This document shows, piece after piece, positions 1 to 9,452 of a DNA stretch of 64,000 bases. Source of the stretch: Palsa-504 sp963795795 (GTDB taxonomy: Bacteria; Actinomycetota; Actinomycetes; Streptosporangiales; Streptosporangiaceae); NCBI GenBank assembly GCA_963795795.1, contig CAWCJS010000024.1, positions 248,001 to 312,000 of the forward strand. The letters run 5' to 3'. How positions within the stretch are numbered: the stretch's first letter is position 1; every line of letters begins with the position of its first letter. A program made the position numbers and the translations under genes. The notes below the pieces were generated by a model. It had not been told where the DNA came from. It searched no databases and worked only from the letters and a program-made list of their open reading frames with translations.

Positions 1-102
1 GTCGAGGAACACCTCGAGCGCACCGACGTCCGTCAGCCCGTCGGCGTTGACCAGATCGGCGGCGAGGACCAGCGCGGCGGTTGTGTCATGAGCAAAAATC
101 AT
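1..102 (-). CDS. CGNR zinc-finger (ABATE domain) protein, N-terminal fragment
   Basis: The first 34 codons of a minus-strand gene are present and the rest lies outside the window. The start is ATG at 102. The peptide opens MIFAHDTTAALVLAADLVN, which resembles the N-terminus of the CGNR zinc-finger/ABATE family. These are putative stress-related regulators whose C-terminal CGNR motif would lie off the edge. The gene is divergent from the EamA exporter at 198, an arrangement often seen for this family. The call rests on a short N-terminus only, so the family is likely but unproven. Confidence 0.55.
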   Translation of the reverse strand, partial: MIFAHDTTAALVLAADLVNADGLTDVGALEVFLD

Positions 103-197
103 GTTGACTCCTGAACACGGCACAGGCTAGCGTCACTACCATAATCCACTTTTGGTGATGACGCGGGGAGAAATCTGGTGGCGACGCGGGGAGGGTT

Positions 198-1292
198 GTG
201 GTGACGGGGCCGGGGAAGGGTGCAGCCGGGCCAGGCAGGACGGGGACGCCGGTCGCGGCGGCGCTGCTGGGAGCCGCTTGCATTTCCAGCTCGGCGGTGG
301 TGATGAAGCTGGCGTCGACGTCGGCGAGCATCACGGCCCTGGGCCGCTGCGTCTTTGCCCTGCCCCTGCTCGGCGCACTGGTGATCTACGAGCGACGGCG
401 CGGGGCGCAGGCGCTGCCCGCCCGCGGCCGCTGGCTGGCCCGGCTGGCGGGTGCGTTCCTCGCGGTGGACCTGATCGTCTGGAGCCACACGATCGACGCC
501 ATCGGCGCCGGGCTCGGCACCGTGGTGACCAACCTCGAGGTGCTGATCATCTCCCTGATGGCGTGGCTGTTCCTCGGTGAACGCCCGCGCCGGTCCCTGA
601 TCCTGGCGTCCCCGGTCATGCTGGCCGGGCTCGTCCTGGTGGGCGGGCTCGCCGACTTCGGGCACACGCGGGGCTACGGCACCGATCCCGCGCTCGGCGT
701 GGGGCTCGGGCTGGTCGTAGCGTTCGTGTACGCGATCTACATCCTGACGTTGCGCCAGGCCACGTTCACCCGGCTCACGGGCGGAACGGCTGCGGCCCCG
801 CGCACCGCGGTGGCCGCCCCGCTGTTCGAGGCGACGATCGGCTGCGCCATCACCGCCGCGGTGCTCGGCCTGGCCCTGCACGACTACCGGCTCGGCCCGG
901 CCTGGCCGACGCTCGGCTGGCTCGCGCTGCTCGCGCTGACCTCGCAGGTCATCGGCTGGCTGCTGATCACCGTGTCGATGCCGCGGCTGCCCGCCGGGAT
1001 CATCGGCGCGCTGCTGCTCGTGCAGCCTGCGGGATCGGTGGCGCTCAGCTACCTGATCCTCGGTGAGCGGCCTTCCGCCCTTCAGCTGGTCGGCGTGGCG
1101 CTGATCCTGACCGGCGTGCTCGTGGCCGTCGGCGGGCGGGGTCAGAAGGGTGCAGCGGCCGAGGATGAGCTCATGGCCGCGGGGAGCGGCGGGGACGGGA
1201 CCGGGACCAGTGGCTACTCGCGACGGAAGACCAGGATCATTCGCCAGGCGTCCGTCGCGTCGACGGGTGCGTCGGCCTCGAAGTCGCCGTAA
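198..1292 (+). CDS. EamA/DMT-family transporter
   Basis: This is a 364-residue, strongly hydrophobic protein with about ten predicted membrane helices in two repeated halves, the EamA (drug/metabolite transporter) architecture. Recognisable points are the first helix AAALLGAACISSSAVVMKLA, the half-repeat edge ending LFLGERPRR and the second-half equivalent YLILGERPSALQ. It would sit in the cytoplasmic membrane and export or import a small metabolite; the substrate cannot be read from sequence. The start is one of two adjacent GTG codons (198 or 201) behind a GGGGAGGG ribosome site. Its 3' end overlaps the convergent methyltransferase gene by 79 bases, so the soluble C-terminal tail (about the last 30 residues) is antisense to that gene. 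Confidence 0.88.
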   Translation: MVTGPGKGAAGPGRTGTPVAAALLGAACISSSAVVMKLASTSASITALGRCVFALPLLGALVIYERRRGAQALPARGRWLARLAGAFLAVDLIVWSHTIDAIGAGLGTVVTNLEVLIISLMAWLFLGERPRRSLILASPVMLAGLVLVGGLADFGHTRGYGTDPALGVGLGLVVAFVYAIYILTLRQATFTRLTGGTAAAPRTAVAAPLFEATIGCAITAAVLGLALHDYRLGPAWPTLGWLALLALTSQVIGWLLITVSMPRLPAGIIGALLLVQPAGSVALSYLILGERPSALQLVGVALILTGVLVAVGGRGQKGAAAEDELMAAGSGGDGTGTSGYSRRKTRIIRQASVASTGASASKSP

Positions 1293-2002
1293 CTGGCCAC
1301 CGGGGCGAATCCGCCGGCCAGGCGGAACGCGGCCGTTAGCTCGGTCGCGGTCCAGAACCGGTTCGGCACGACGTCGGTGACGGTGCGGACCGCCCCGCCC
1401 CGCCGGCGATAGGTGACGCTGACGTGTTCCCTGGTGACCTGCGTGACCGGGTCGATCTCGTCCTTCCCGCCGCCCCACCGCACGCTGACCGTGCCGCCGT
1501 TGACCTCTGAACTCCACTCGCTACTGGTCCTGCGCTCGGCGGAGAAGAAGTCGGCGGGGTGGGCGAGCTCCGCGATGTACAGGCCGCCCGCGCTGACATG
1601 GCGGGCCACGCAGGCCAGGTGGGCGAGCAGGTCGTCCAAGGTCATCAGGTGACACAGCGAGTTGAGCATCGTGATGGCCAGGTCGAAGCGGCGGGTGAGA
1701 CTGAAGTCCCGCATGTCGCCCTGGACCACGGTCAGGCTGACCCCCGACGCCGCGGCCATGTCGCTGGCGCGCGCGCACATCGCCGCGGATAGGTCGAGCG
1801 CGGTGGCCTGCACCCCGCGGCGGGCCAGCTCGCGCGTGTGCTCCGCGGGTCCCGCCGCGAGCTCCAGGACGGACCGCAGCGGGCCGGCGTGCGGTCCGCG
1901 GTGCGTGTCAAACCAGCGGAGCAGGGCGTCTACCTCCGTAGGAACGTCGCGGTAGGCACACGCGGCCTCGTAGAACTCCGGCTCGTCGTAGATTCCGGGC
2001 AC
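1214..2002 (-). CDS. Class I SAM-dependent methyltransferase
   Basis: A 262-residue Rossmann-fold methyltransferase. Motif I is VLELAAGPAEHTRELA near residues 44-59. It is followed by an acidic strand end (ALDLSAAM), a motif-II-like VVQGDMRDF, and a post-motif segment FDLAITMLNSLCHL, the usual order for Methyltransf_25/11-type enzymes. It transfers a methyl group from S-adenosylmethionine; the acceptor is unknown. GTG at 2002 is the start that best fits the family N-terminus (MPGIYDEPEFYEAA), although no strong ribosome site is visible. It converges with, and overlaps, the EamA gene and lies back-to-back with the unknown gene at 2105. Confidence 0.88.
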   Translation of the reverse strand: MPGIYDEPEFYEAACAYRDVPTEVDALLRWFDTHRGPHAGPLRSVLELAAGPAEHTRELARRGVQATALDLSAAMCARASDMAAASGVSLTVVQGDMRDFSLTRRFDLAITMLNSLCHLMTLDDLLAHLACVARHVSAGGLYIAELAHPADFFSAERRTSSEWSSEVNGGTVSVRWGGGKDEIDPVTQVTREHVSVTYRRRGGAVRTVTDVVPNRFWTATELTAAFRLAGGFAPVASYGDFEADAPVDATDAWRMILVFRRE

Positions 2003-2104
2003 CCGACCAATGATGCCCGACCGACACGCGTGTCCCCGAGCCGACCGGCGCTGTATCGGCTTTACCTAGCCTCGCGCATCCGGCTACGGCAGACTGTCCT
2101 CGTG

Positions 2105-3481
2105 ATGACAGAGAGCCAGGCGCTCGAGACCCTGACTCGGGAGGACCCGGAGGCGGCAGGCGACGCGAAGGCCGCCTTGGCCTGGCTGACCGGCGACGAC
2201 GGCCTGGAGACGCTCTCGCTGCTGCGCCTGCAGGAGTTCCTCTGGTACGCGCTCCCGGTCAAGTGGCCGATGTCCACGCCGGGCCGGGTCGGGGTGGCGA
2301 AGGCCCTCGGCCGGCTGTTCCTGCTGGCGGGCCTGGAGCGGTACGCGGGGGTCTGCGCGTCAGGCGACACCGAGAAGATCATCACCGCCTACGCGACCGG
2401 GCATGAGAAGGGGATCGCCGCCTACACCGACGCGATCGAGGCGTCCAACGCCGCGCCGCCGGACACCGACCTGCTCGCCTGGGGCTCGGTCATGGGAACC
2501 CAGGAGCGGGCGGCCTACGACAGCTGCGCCGCCGCGCTCGAGCTGGCCTTTGCCTCCGGCGAACTGATGGCGGGCGCTCGCGGCTGGCGGACCAAGCGGG
2601 CGGACCTGGTCAATCGCTGGCTGACCGGGCACACCGACGTCGCGTCCGGCCCGCAGGCTCCGGGCGACGCCGAGGGCGGGCAGCTGCCCGCCGGATCGCT
2701 GGGTAACGACACCTGGCTGGGCCGGATCAGCGCCGAGCGCATCGACGCGTGGGCGCACGGCCGGCCGGGCGAGCGGTCACGGCTGGCCCGGGGGCTGGTC
2801 CCGCGCCTGCTCGAGCCGCTGGCCCTACCCGACGAGCCGCTGCCCACCCTGGCCTGGCTGCTCAGCCACGCGGACGAGGGGCTGCGCCTGACCGCGCGGC
2901 ACTACATCGCGCCCGCCCTGGTCAGCGAGGCGGTGGAGGTGTTCGGCTGGCGAGATCAGCTCGTCGGCACGCTGCGCCAGGAACTGGACGTGTTCCCGCT
3001 GCACACCCTGCGCGGAATGGCCCAGAGCGAGATGGGCGCCGTCCGGCGCTACCGGACCAGCCTCGTGCTCACCAAGACGGGCAGGCTGATGGTGGCGGAC
3101 CCCGCGGCCCGGTGGCACATCGGCACGGCCGCGCTGATCGGGTCCGACGACGGACCGCAGCCGGACTTCTGCGTCGCGGTACGCGAGGCCGCCCTGCTCG
3201 TCATCCTCACCGTCGGCCCGACCGGGTACGACGAGCTCACCAGGCTGCTGACCGACATCCACGGCATGGAGGGCTGGGCGTCGGGGAGCAGCGCGGGCCT
3301 GGCCGGGGCGGTGCGGGCGGAGCTCTACACGCTCAGGCACCGGCTCTGGGCGCTCAGCCTGCTCGGCGGCGAGCGCGGCTTTGCCGCGCCGCTGGCGCTG
3401 AGCCAGACCGGGGTCGCCGCCGCGCTGTCGGCCCTGCTCGCCCGCGCCCTGCGCCCCCGGCATCACCTGGGCCTGGGCTAA
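2105..3481 (+). CDS. Conserved protein of unknown function (458 aa)
   Basis: A 458-residue soluble protein, helical and leucine/alanine rich, with no signal peptide or membrane span. I do not recognise a characterised family. One segment (about residues 320-345) reads LVLTKTGRLMVADPAARWHIG. This resembles the 'LTKAGR' stretch seen in several large actinobacterial proteins of unknown function, including some annotated near the plasmid pRiA4b ORF-3 group; the resemblance is by eye only. The start is ATG at 2105, with GTG at 2102 as an alternative. The frame is open further upstream to 1838, but that part is antisense to the methyltransferase and has no coding character. It converges with the nucleotidyltransferase remnant, leaving 22 bases between stops. 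Confidence 0.7.
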   Translation: MTESQALETLTREDPEAAGDAKAALAWLTGDDGLETLSLLRLQEFLWYALPVKWPMSTPGRVGVAKALGRLFLLAGLERYAGVCASGDTEKIITAYATGHEKGIAAYTDAIEASNAAPPDTDLLAWGSVMGTQERAAYDSCAAALELAFASGELMAGARGWRTKRADLVNRWLTGHTDVASGPQAPGDAEGGQLPAGSLGNDTWLGRISAERIDAWAHGRPGERSRLARGLVPRLLEPLALPDEPLPTLAWLLSHADEGLRLTARHYIAPALVSEAVEVFGWRDQLVGTLRQELDVFPLHTLRGMAQSEMGAVRRYRTSLVLTKTGRLMVADPAARWHIGTAALIGSDDGPQPDFCVAVREAALLVILTVGPTGYDELTRLLTDIHGMEGWASGSSAGLAGAVRAELYTLRHRLWALSLLGGERGFAAPLALSQTGVAAALSALLARALRPRHHLGLG

Positions 3482-3503
3482 CCCTCGCGGGCCGGCCGGT
3501 CGC

Positions 3504-3632
3504 TCAGTCGCCGGTGACCAGCGAGCCGTACAGGTACACGCCGACCAGTCCCCCGCGCGCCAGCAGCGCGTCCCGCAACCGGTCCAGCAGCAGGGCGATG
3601 TCCGCAGGAAGCTCCGGTCGGCCCGGCGTCAC
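3504..3632 (-). pseudogene. Nucleotidyltransferase fragment, N-terminal 42 residues
   Basis: A 42-codon frame starts with GTG at 3632, sharing GTGA with the pobA stop. It runs DIALLLDRLRDALLARGG and then VYLYGSLVTGD before a TGA. YLYGSLVTGD matches the GS-x-x-x-G signature at the start of nucleotidyltransferase domains of the aminoglycoside adenylyltransferase type. The downstream aspartate pair needed for metal binding is absent because the gene ends here. It is therefore a remnant, or a gene cut by a frameshift just before the convergent gene ending at 3481. The start overlap suggests it was once translated together with pobA. Confidence 0.5.
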
Positions 3633-4824
3633 CAGCGGAGCGGGTAGTAGCCGGTGTAGTTCTCGGCGAGGGTGGTGGCCGCCGCGCGGGATGAGATGAC
3701 GTACCGCAGCTGGGACAGCTGGAGCTCGGCGCCGAACGCATCCTGATGCGGGTCGATGTGCAGCATGGTGGTCATCCACCAGGAGAAGTGCGTGGCCCGC
3801 CAGACCCGGCGGAGGCAGGTGTCCGAGTACTCCTGGGCGGGCTGGGGGTCGTGGTCACGCAGCAGGCTGACCAGCGCCGTGGCCAGCGCGGTCACGTCGG
3901 CGATGGCCAGGTTGAGGCCCTTGGCGCCGGTGGGCGGGACGATGTGCGCCGCGTCGCCGGCCAGGAACAACCGGCCATATTGCATAGGCGTCGCGACGAA
4001 GCTGCGCATCGGCGAGATGGCCTTCTCCGTGATCGGGCCGGTCTTCAGCTCCCAGCCGGGCACGACCAGCCGGCGCTGCAGCTCGGCCCAGATCCGGTCG
4101 TCGGGCCACCGCTCGATCTCATCGTCCGCGGGGACCTGCAGGTACAGCCGGCTGACCTGTGGCGTGCGCATGGTGTGCAGCGCGAACCCGTCCTCGTGAC
4201 GGGAGTAGATGAGCTCGTCAGTGGACGGGCGGGACCGTGGCCAGGATGCCGAGCCAGGCGTACGGGTACTCGCGGTCGGCCACGCGCAGCAGGCCGGGCG
4301 GCATACAGGCGCGGCAGATGCCGTGGAACCCGTCGCAGCCGGCGATCACGTCGCAGGTCACTTCCTGCCGGGTGCCCGCGGCGTCGGTGAAGCGGAGTAC
4401 GGGAGTCTCGGAACTCAGATCGGCCACCTCGGTGTCGGAGACCTCGAACTCGATCGCCGCGCCGTCCGCCAGGCGCGTCCGGATCAGGTCCTTGACGATC
4501 TCGGTCTGGGCCCAGATCGTCACCCAGCGGCCGCCGGTCAGGTCGCGGAAGTTCAGGTGGTGCCGCTCGCCGGCGAACTGCAGGTAGATACCGCCGTGCT
4601 CGAGGCCCTCGGCGTCCATGCGGGCACCGAGGCCGACCTGGCGGAGGAGTTCGGCCGATCCGGCCTCGAGCAGGCCGGCCCGCTGCCGGGCCTCGCAGTA
4701 GGTCCGGCTGCGGTTCTCGACCACGATCGAGTCGATGCCGCGCAGGGCCAGCAGGTGGGACAGCAGCAGGCCGGCCGGGCCGGCTTCCGACGATGCCGAC
4801 CTGAGTGCGTGCGCTCGTAGTCAT
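3629..4824 (-). pseudogene. pobA: 4-hydroxybenzoate 3-monooxygenase, two frame breaks
   Basis: Read across two one-base insertions this gives about 397 residues, the normal PobA length. The enzyme is an FAD/NADPH hydroxylase turning 4-hydroxybenzoate into protocatechuate. Visible parts are the N-terminal FAD fold (QVGIVG, then AGPAGLLLSHLLALRGID in the shifted frame), VENRSRTYCEARQRAG, the middle segment VIAGCDGFHGICR and the second FAD motif GDAAHIVPPTGAKGLNLA. The first extra base is near 4789 (an A after GIVG), the second near 4224 (a G in the CCGCCCG run before TDELIY). The start is ATG at 4824. It is divergent from the IclR gene at 4982, the classical pobA/pobR layout. The lesions may be sequence errors. 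Confidence 0.85.
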
Positions 4825-4910
4825 GTCGAAGCCGACCTGCCCAGCTAGAACGGGTACGGGGTGATGACGGTCGCCATGACTGCTCCCATCATCAGCGATG
4901 TGCGTAAAAC

Positions 4911-4922
4911 GAACGATAGTTC
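4911..4922. promoter_or_regulatory. Palindrome in pobA-IclR intergenic region, candidate operator
   Basis: The 157-base gap between the divergent pobA and IclR genes holds the palindrome GAAC-GATA-GTTC, followed by a partial repeat (GCGAACGAACGG) at about 4929-4940. IclR-family regulators usually bind short palindromes in such divergent gaps, so this is the best operator candidate. No promoter boxes were assigned with confidence. Confidence 0.4.
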
Positions 4923-4981
4923 AGAAGGCGAACGAACGGAGCCCCGGTCTATGATGTCAACGATCAAGCAGGGAGGTCCCA

Positions 4982-6010
4982 GTGGCTGACAGCCGAGAAC
5001 CGGGTCACGACGGGGACTTCGTGCAATCACTGGAGCGCGGCCTGTCCGTGATCCGCGCCTTCGACGCGGATCACCCGAAACTTACCCTGAGCGAGGTGGC
5101 TGCAAGCACCGGGCTAAGCCGCGCGGCCGCCCGCCGGTTCCTCCGGACGCTGGTCCAGCTCGGCTACATGCGCAGCGACGGCAGCCGATTCGCGCTGCGG
5201 CCGAAAATCCTCGAGCTCGGGTACGCGTACCTGTCCAGCTTGACCCTGCCCGAGGTCGCGATGCCGCACCTGGAGCAGCTCGTCGAGCAGGTCCACGAGT
5301 CATCGTCGGTCTCCGAGCTCGACGGGGACGACGTGATCTACATCGCGCGCGTCCCGACCAAGCGGATCATGACCGTGACGATCAGCGTGGGCACCAGGTT
5401 CCCTGCCTACGCCACGTCGATGGGCCGGGTACTGCTCGCCGCGCAGCCCGAGGAGTGGCTCGACGAATACCTGGCTTCGGTCAGCCTGCGCGGGCTGACC
5501 GGGCACACGATCACCAGCGCGACGGCGCTGCGCCGCGAGCTGCGTAAGATCCGGGGCCAGGGCTGGGCGCTGGTGGACCAGGAACTCGAGGAGGGTCTGC
5601 GCTCGATCGCCGCGCCCATCCGTGACGCAGACGGGCAGGTCATCGCCGCCGTCAACGTCTCCACGCACGCCGGGCGGCGCACGCTGAGCAACGTGGTGGA
5701 CGACCTCCTCCAGCCGCTGCTCGCCACCGCGCAGCGCATCGAGGTGGACCTGGCACGAGCGCGGGTCCCCACGGCGGCGGGATCTGGGGGGTCAGGGGGG
5801 TCAGGGGGGTTACGGGGGGGCGGACAGCCCCCCCGTGCGCGGGGGGTTCCGGGGGGTCGTCCCCCCGGGCTAGCACAGCTAGCCCTAGCTGAGATGGGCT
5901 GCCACACTAGCTTGCTATGCGCACGCTCGTCGTCGATCATCCGCTGGTCACCCACAAGCTCACCGCGCTGCGGGACGCCGTCACCGACACCGCGACCTTC
6001 CGCAGCCTGA
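4982..6010 (+). CDS. IclR-family transcriptional regulator (PobR/PcaR-like)
   Basis: The N-terminal winged helix (about residues 14-75) includes LSEVAASTGLSRAAARRFL and LVQLGYM. It is followed by an IclR effector domain with the signatures YATSMGRVLLAA and RSIAAPIRDADGQVIAAVN. It is predicted to control the divergent pobA in response to an aromatic acid. The start is GTG at 4982 behind AGGGAGG. The family domain ends near residue 258 (base 5760). The frame then runs through a G-run tract and into upp up to 6010, so the true end is probably a TAG near 5871 in another frame, the length of the G-runs being uncertain. The tail after about 5780 should not be trusted. Confidence 0.85.
   Translation: MADSREPGHDGDFVQSLERGLSVIRAFDADHPKLTLSEVAASTGLSRAAARRFLRTLVQLGYMRSDGSRFALRPKILELGYAYLSSLTLPEVAMPHLEQLVEQVHESSSVSELDGDDVIYIARVPTKRIMTVTISVGTRFPAYATSMGRVLLAAQPEEWLDEYLASVSLRGLTGHTITSATALRRELRKIRGQGWALVDQELEEGLRSIAAPIRDADGQVIAAVNVSTHAGRRTLSNVVDDLLQPLLATAQRIEVDLARARVPTAAGSGGSGGSGGLRGGGQPPRARGVPGGRPPGLAQLALAEMGCHTSLLCARSSSIIRWSPTSSPRCGTPSPTPRPSAA
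5786..5866. repeat. G6/C6 homopolymer tract, potential G-quadruplex and hairpins
   Basis: Four runs of six or seven G (5786-5791, 5795-5800, 5804-5809, 5814-5820) are separated by three to four bases. The first three form a GGGGGGTCA direct repeat. A C7 run (5828-5834), two more G6 runs (5841-5846, 5851-5856) and a C6 run (5861-5866) follow. The tract can form a G-quadruplex on the plus strand or alternative G/C hairpins. It lies at the 3' end of the IclR gene just before upp, and may also hide run-length errors. Confidence 0.8.
5867..5885. terminator. Hairpin GGGCTAGC-ACA-GCTAGCCC
   Basis: A perfect 8-bp stem with a 3-base loop lies directly after the G-run tract and 31 bases before upp. 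There is no T-run, so intrinsic termination is only one possibility. It could also act as a leader structure for upp or a dyad for a regulator. Confidence 0.4.
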
Positions 6011-6558
6011 CGGACGAGCTGGTGACGCTGCTGGCGTACGAGGCCACCCGCGAGATGCGGGTCCAGCCCGTCTCGGTCGAGACGCCGGTGGGCACCGCCC
6101 GCGGCGTCAAGCTGGCCAGGCCGGTGCCGCTCATCGTGCCGGTGCTGCGGGCCGGCATCGGCATGCTGGACGGCATGACCCGGCTGCTGCCGATGGCCGA
6201 CGTCGGTTTCGTCGGGCTGCGCCGGGACGAGGAGTCGCTCATCGCGTCGACCTACGCGAACCGGCTGCCCACCGACCTGACCGGGCGGGAGACCTTCGTC
6301 CTTGACCCCATGCTGGCCACCGGCGGGACGCTGGCCACGGTGATCGGCGTGCTCGCCGAGCGCGGCGCCGCCTCGGTCACCGCCATCTGCCTGCTGGCCG
6401 CGCCGGAGGGGCTGCGCCACCTCGAGGAGTCCTACGCCGACGGCGCTGGGCCGTGGGTGCGGGTGGTCACGGCGGCGGTCGACGAGCGCCTCAACGACCG
6501 CGGGTACATCGTGCCTGGTCTGGGCGACGCGGGCGACCGGCTGTTCGGGGAGATCTAG
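5917..6558 (+). CDS. upp: Uracil phosphoribosyltransferase
   Basis: A 213-residue enzyme making UMP from uracil and PRPP in pyrimidine salvage. The PRPP-binding loop is visible as FVLDPMLATGGTL (about residues 127-139). Other family signatures are VPVLRAGIGMLDGM and the C-terminal uracil-binding region DERLNDRGYIVPGLGDAGDR. The length matches the family. The start ATG at 5917 fits the usual MRTLVVDHPLVTHKLT opening. It is a single gene following the IclR regulator, and it complements the cdd-deoA-add salvage genes further along the window. Its last bases are duplicated just downstream. Confidence 0.97.
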   Translation: MRTLVVDHPLVTHKLTALRDAVTDTATFRSLTDELVTLLAYEATREMRVQPVSVETPVGTARGVKLARPVPLIVPVLRAGIGMLDGMTRLLPMADVGFVGLRRDEESLIASTYANRLPTDLTGRETFVLDPMLATGGTLATVIGVLAERGAASVTAICLLAAPEGLRHLEESYADGAGPWVRVVTAAVDERLNDRGYIVPGLGDAGDRLFGEI

Positions 6559-6602
6559 CCCCGGCCGGGCTTGGGCGGTTCGGGAAGATCTAGCCCCGGC
6601 CG
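6544..6602. repeat. 24-bp direct repeat duplicating the upp 3' end
   Basis: TTCGGGGAGATCTAGCCCCG with four more bases (6544-6567) recurs at 6579-6602 with one mismatch. The first copy contains the last codons and stop of upp. The second lies in the intergenic space and suggests a small tandem duplication. Confidence 0.75.
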
Positions 6603-6891
6603 AACCGGGGGCGTTACGGGCGGGGCGCCGGGCCTGCCGCAGGCGATACCCCGGCGCCGGCCGAATCCGGGGTGAGGCCCCCCCTACACCCCGGCCGGAC
6701 GGCGCCACCGCAGACATGGCCCGGCACCCTGCCACTTGAAGCCAACCAGGGTGGCCGCGTCGGCGATATCCCCGAGTCCGGGGTACTGCCAGGCGGCCAG
6801 AACGGGGCCTAGACTGACCAGACCGCGCGCTACTGCGCGCGGGGGAAAACGGTTGGAAGCCGATGTCGTGCCAGATCCGCCGGGGGGCGCC
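6559..6891. other. Intergenic region between upp and FHA-like gene
   Basis: These 333 bases hold no convincing gene. They contain the second copy of the upp 3' repeat, several CCCCGG/CCGGGG inverted segments, and a perfect hairpin at 6823-6842 (arms CCGCGCGC and GCGCGCGG, loop TACT) about 50 bases before the FHA-like start. That hairpin would lie in the leader of the FHA-like mRNA if transcription starts upstream of it. Confidence 0.6.
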
Positions 6892-7759
6892 ATGCCGGTG
6901 AGCGCGCAGGTGAGTACGGCCGCGGGTCACACGGTGCTCATCGCGGAGGGGAACCAGATCGTCTTCGGCCGCGGGCCTGAGGTGGACCTGGCCATCTCGG
7001 TCGGCCGCGGGCTGTCCCGGCGGGCTGGCATCGTGACCGCGATGGCCGCGGGCGCGTGGATCGTCAACATCAGCCGCACCCACGCGCTGTACGTGGAGGG
7101 CGAGGGGTACCGGATCAGGCTGCCCCGGCTCGAGGACGACGCCGAGCCGGCCGGGGGCTGGCTGCTGCACACCGGCACGGCCCTGGTCGGGTCGCGCGCG
7201 ATGCTCGACGATGATCTGCCGCTGGCGGTGTCGGTGACCAGCGAGCGGTGGGCCGACGCCGGCCTGGAGTATCAAGGGGCGACGCTGACCCAGCCGGACG
7301 GTGAAGGCACCGTGCTGCCGTTCTACCTGGACCCGATGACCAAGCTGTTCCTGGTCGCCCTGATCTGGTGCCGGCCGTGGCTGGTCGATTCCGGCGCCAC
7401 CACGCCGCTCCCGCGCACGCCGGAAATCGCCAGGGGCGCTCTGGAAGTGACCGGCGCGTACCACGAGCTTGAGCGGTTCGAGGCCGACCCGGAATTCCGC
7501 GACCTGCTGGCGGCGCGCGTGGCCGAGCACATCAAGGTTCTGCGCAGGAAGATAGCCGACCACGGGCTGGCCCCGCGGGGGGCCCGGGGTTCCGGAATCG
7601 AGGGCGACGTGCGGCTGTCCGACGAGGTCGCGGTGCGGATCCTCATCGAGCACGGCATCGTCACCTCGGCCGACCTCAGCCTGCTGACCGATCCGGTGTG
7701 GCGGTCCCGGCAGGAGGACCTGTGGTGGACCCACGGCTTACCTGGGTTAGGGTCGGCGC

Positions 7760-7788
<29 letters not shown>
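6892..7788 (+). CDS. FHA-like domain protein, probable partner of the adjacent Ser/Thr kinase
   Basis: A 298-residue soluble protein. Its first 100 residues read as a degenerate FHA fold: IVFGRGPEVDLAI (strand with the GR pair), LSRRAGIVTA, and WIVNISRTHALYVEG, which has the N-x-S-x-x-x-x motif expected of FHA phosphothreonine pockets. The rest is helical and may hold a winged-helix-like C-terminal module (DEVAVRILIEHGIVTSADL). It is convergent with, and overlaps by 29 bases, a transmembrane Ser/Thr kinase, which supports a phospho-signalling role. The start was chosen as ATG 6892; GTG at 6868 or an earlier ATG at 6736 is possible but adds low-information sequence. The precise function is unknown. 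Confidence 0.65.
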
Positions 7789-9307
<1,519 letters not shown>

Positions 9308-9452
9308 CAGGCCGTCCCGGCCGTCCTTTCCCAGGCGATATCACCGTCCATCATGCCGGATCCTGCCACGCAATTGCATCGCACACCCATTGACCTGTGA
9401 CAACTGGGAGTGGAGAGGGCTTTGGGGTGACGAGGCTTTGGGATGGGGAGGG

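Noticed and set aside
1214..1292. 79-base convergent overlap of EamA and methyltransferase as a regulatory antisense device
   Set aside because: Tail overlaps of this size are common in compact GC-rich genomes, and the EamA tail there is low complexity; there is no positive evidence of regulation.
4845..5030. 61-codon minus-strand frame ending MMGAVMATVITPYPF
   Set aside because: It starts inside the IclR gene on the opposite strand, has no ribosome site and no family resemblance. The short hydrophobic end lies in the divergent promoter region.
5407..7734. Very long minus-strand open frame across IclR, upp and the FHA-like gene
   Set aside because: It is antisense to three real genes; its composition (Arg/Gln/His/Pro rich) is the usual third-position shadow in GC-rich DNA.
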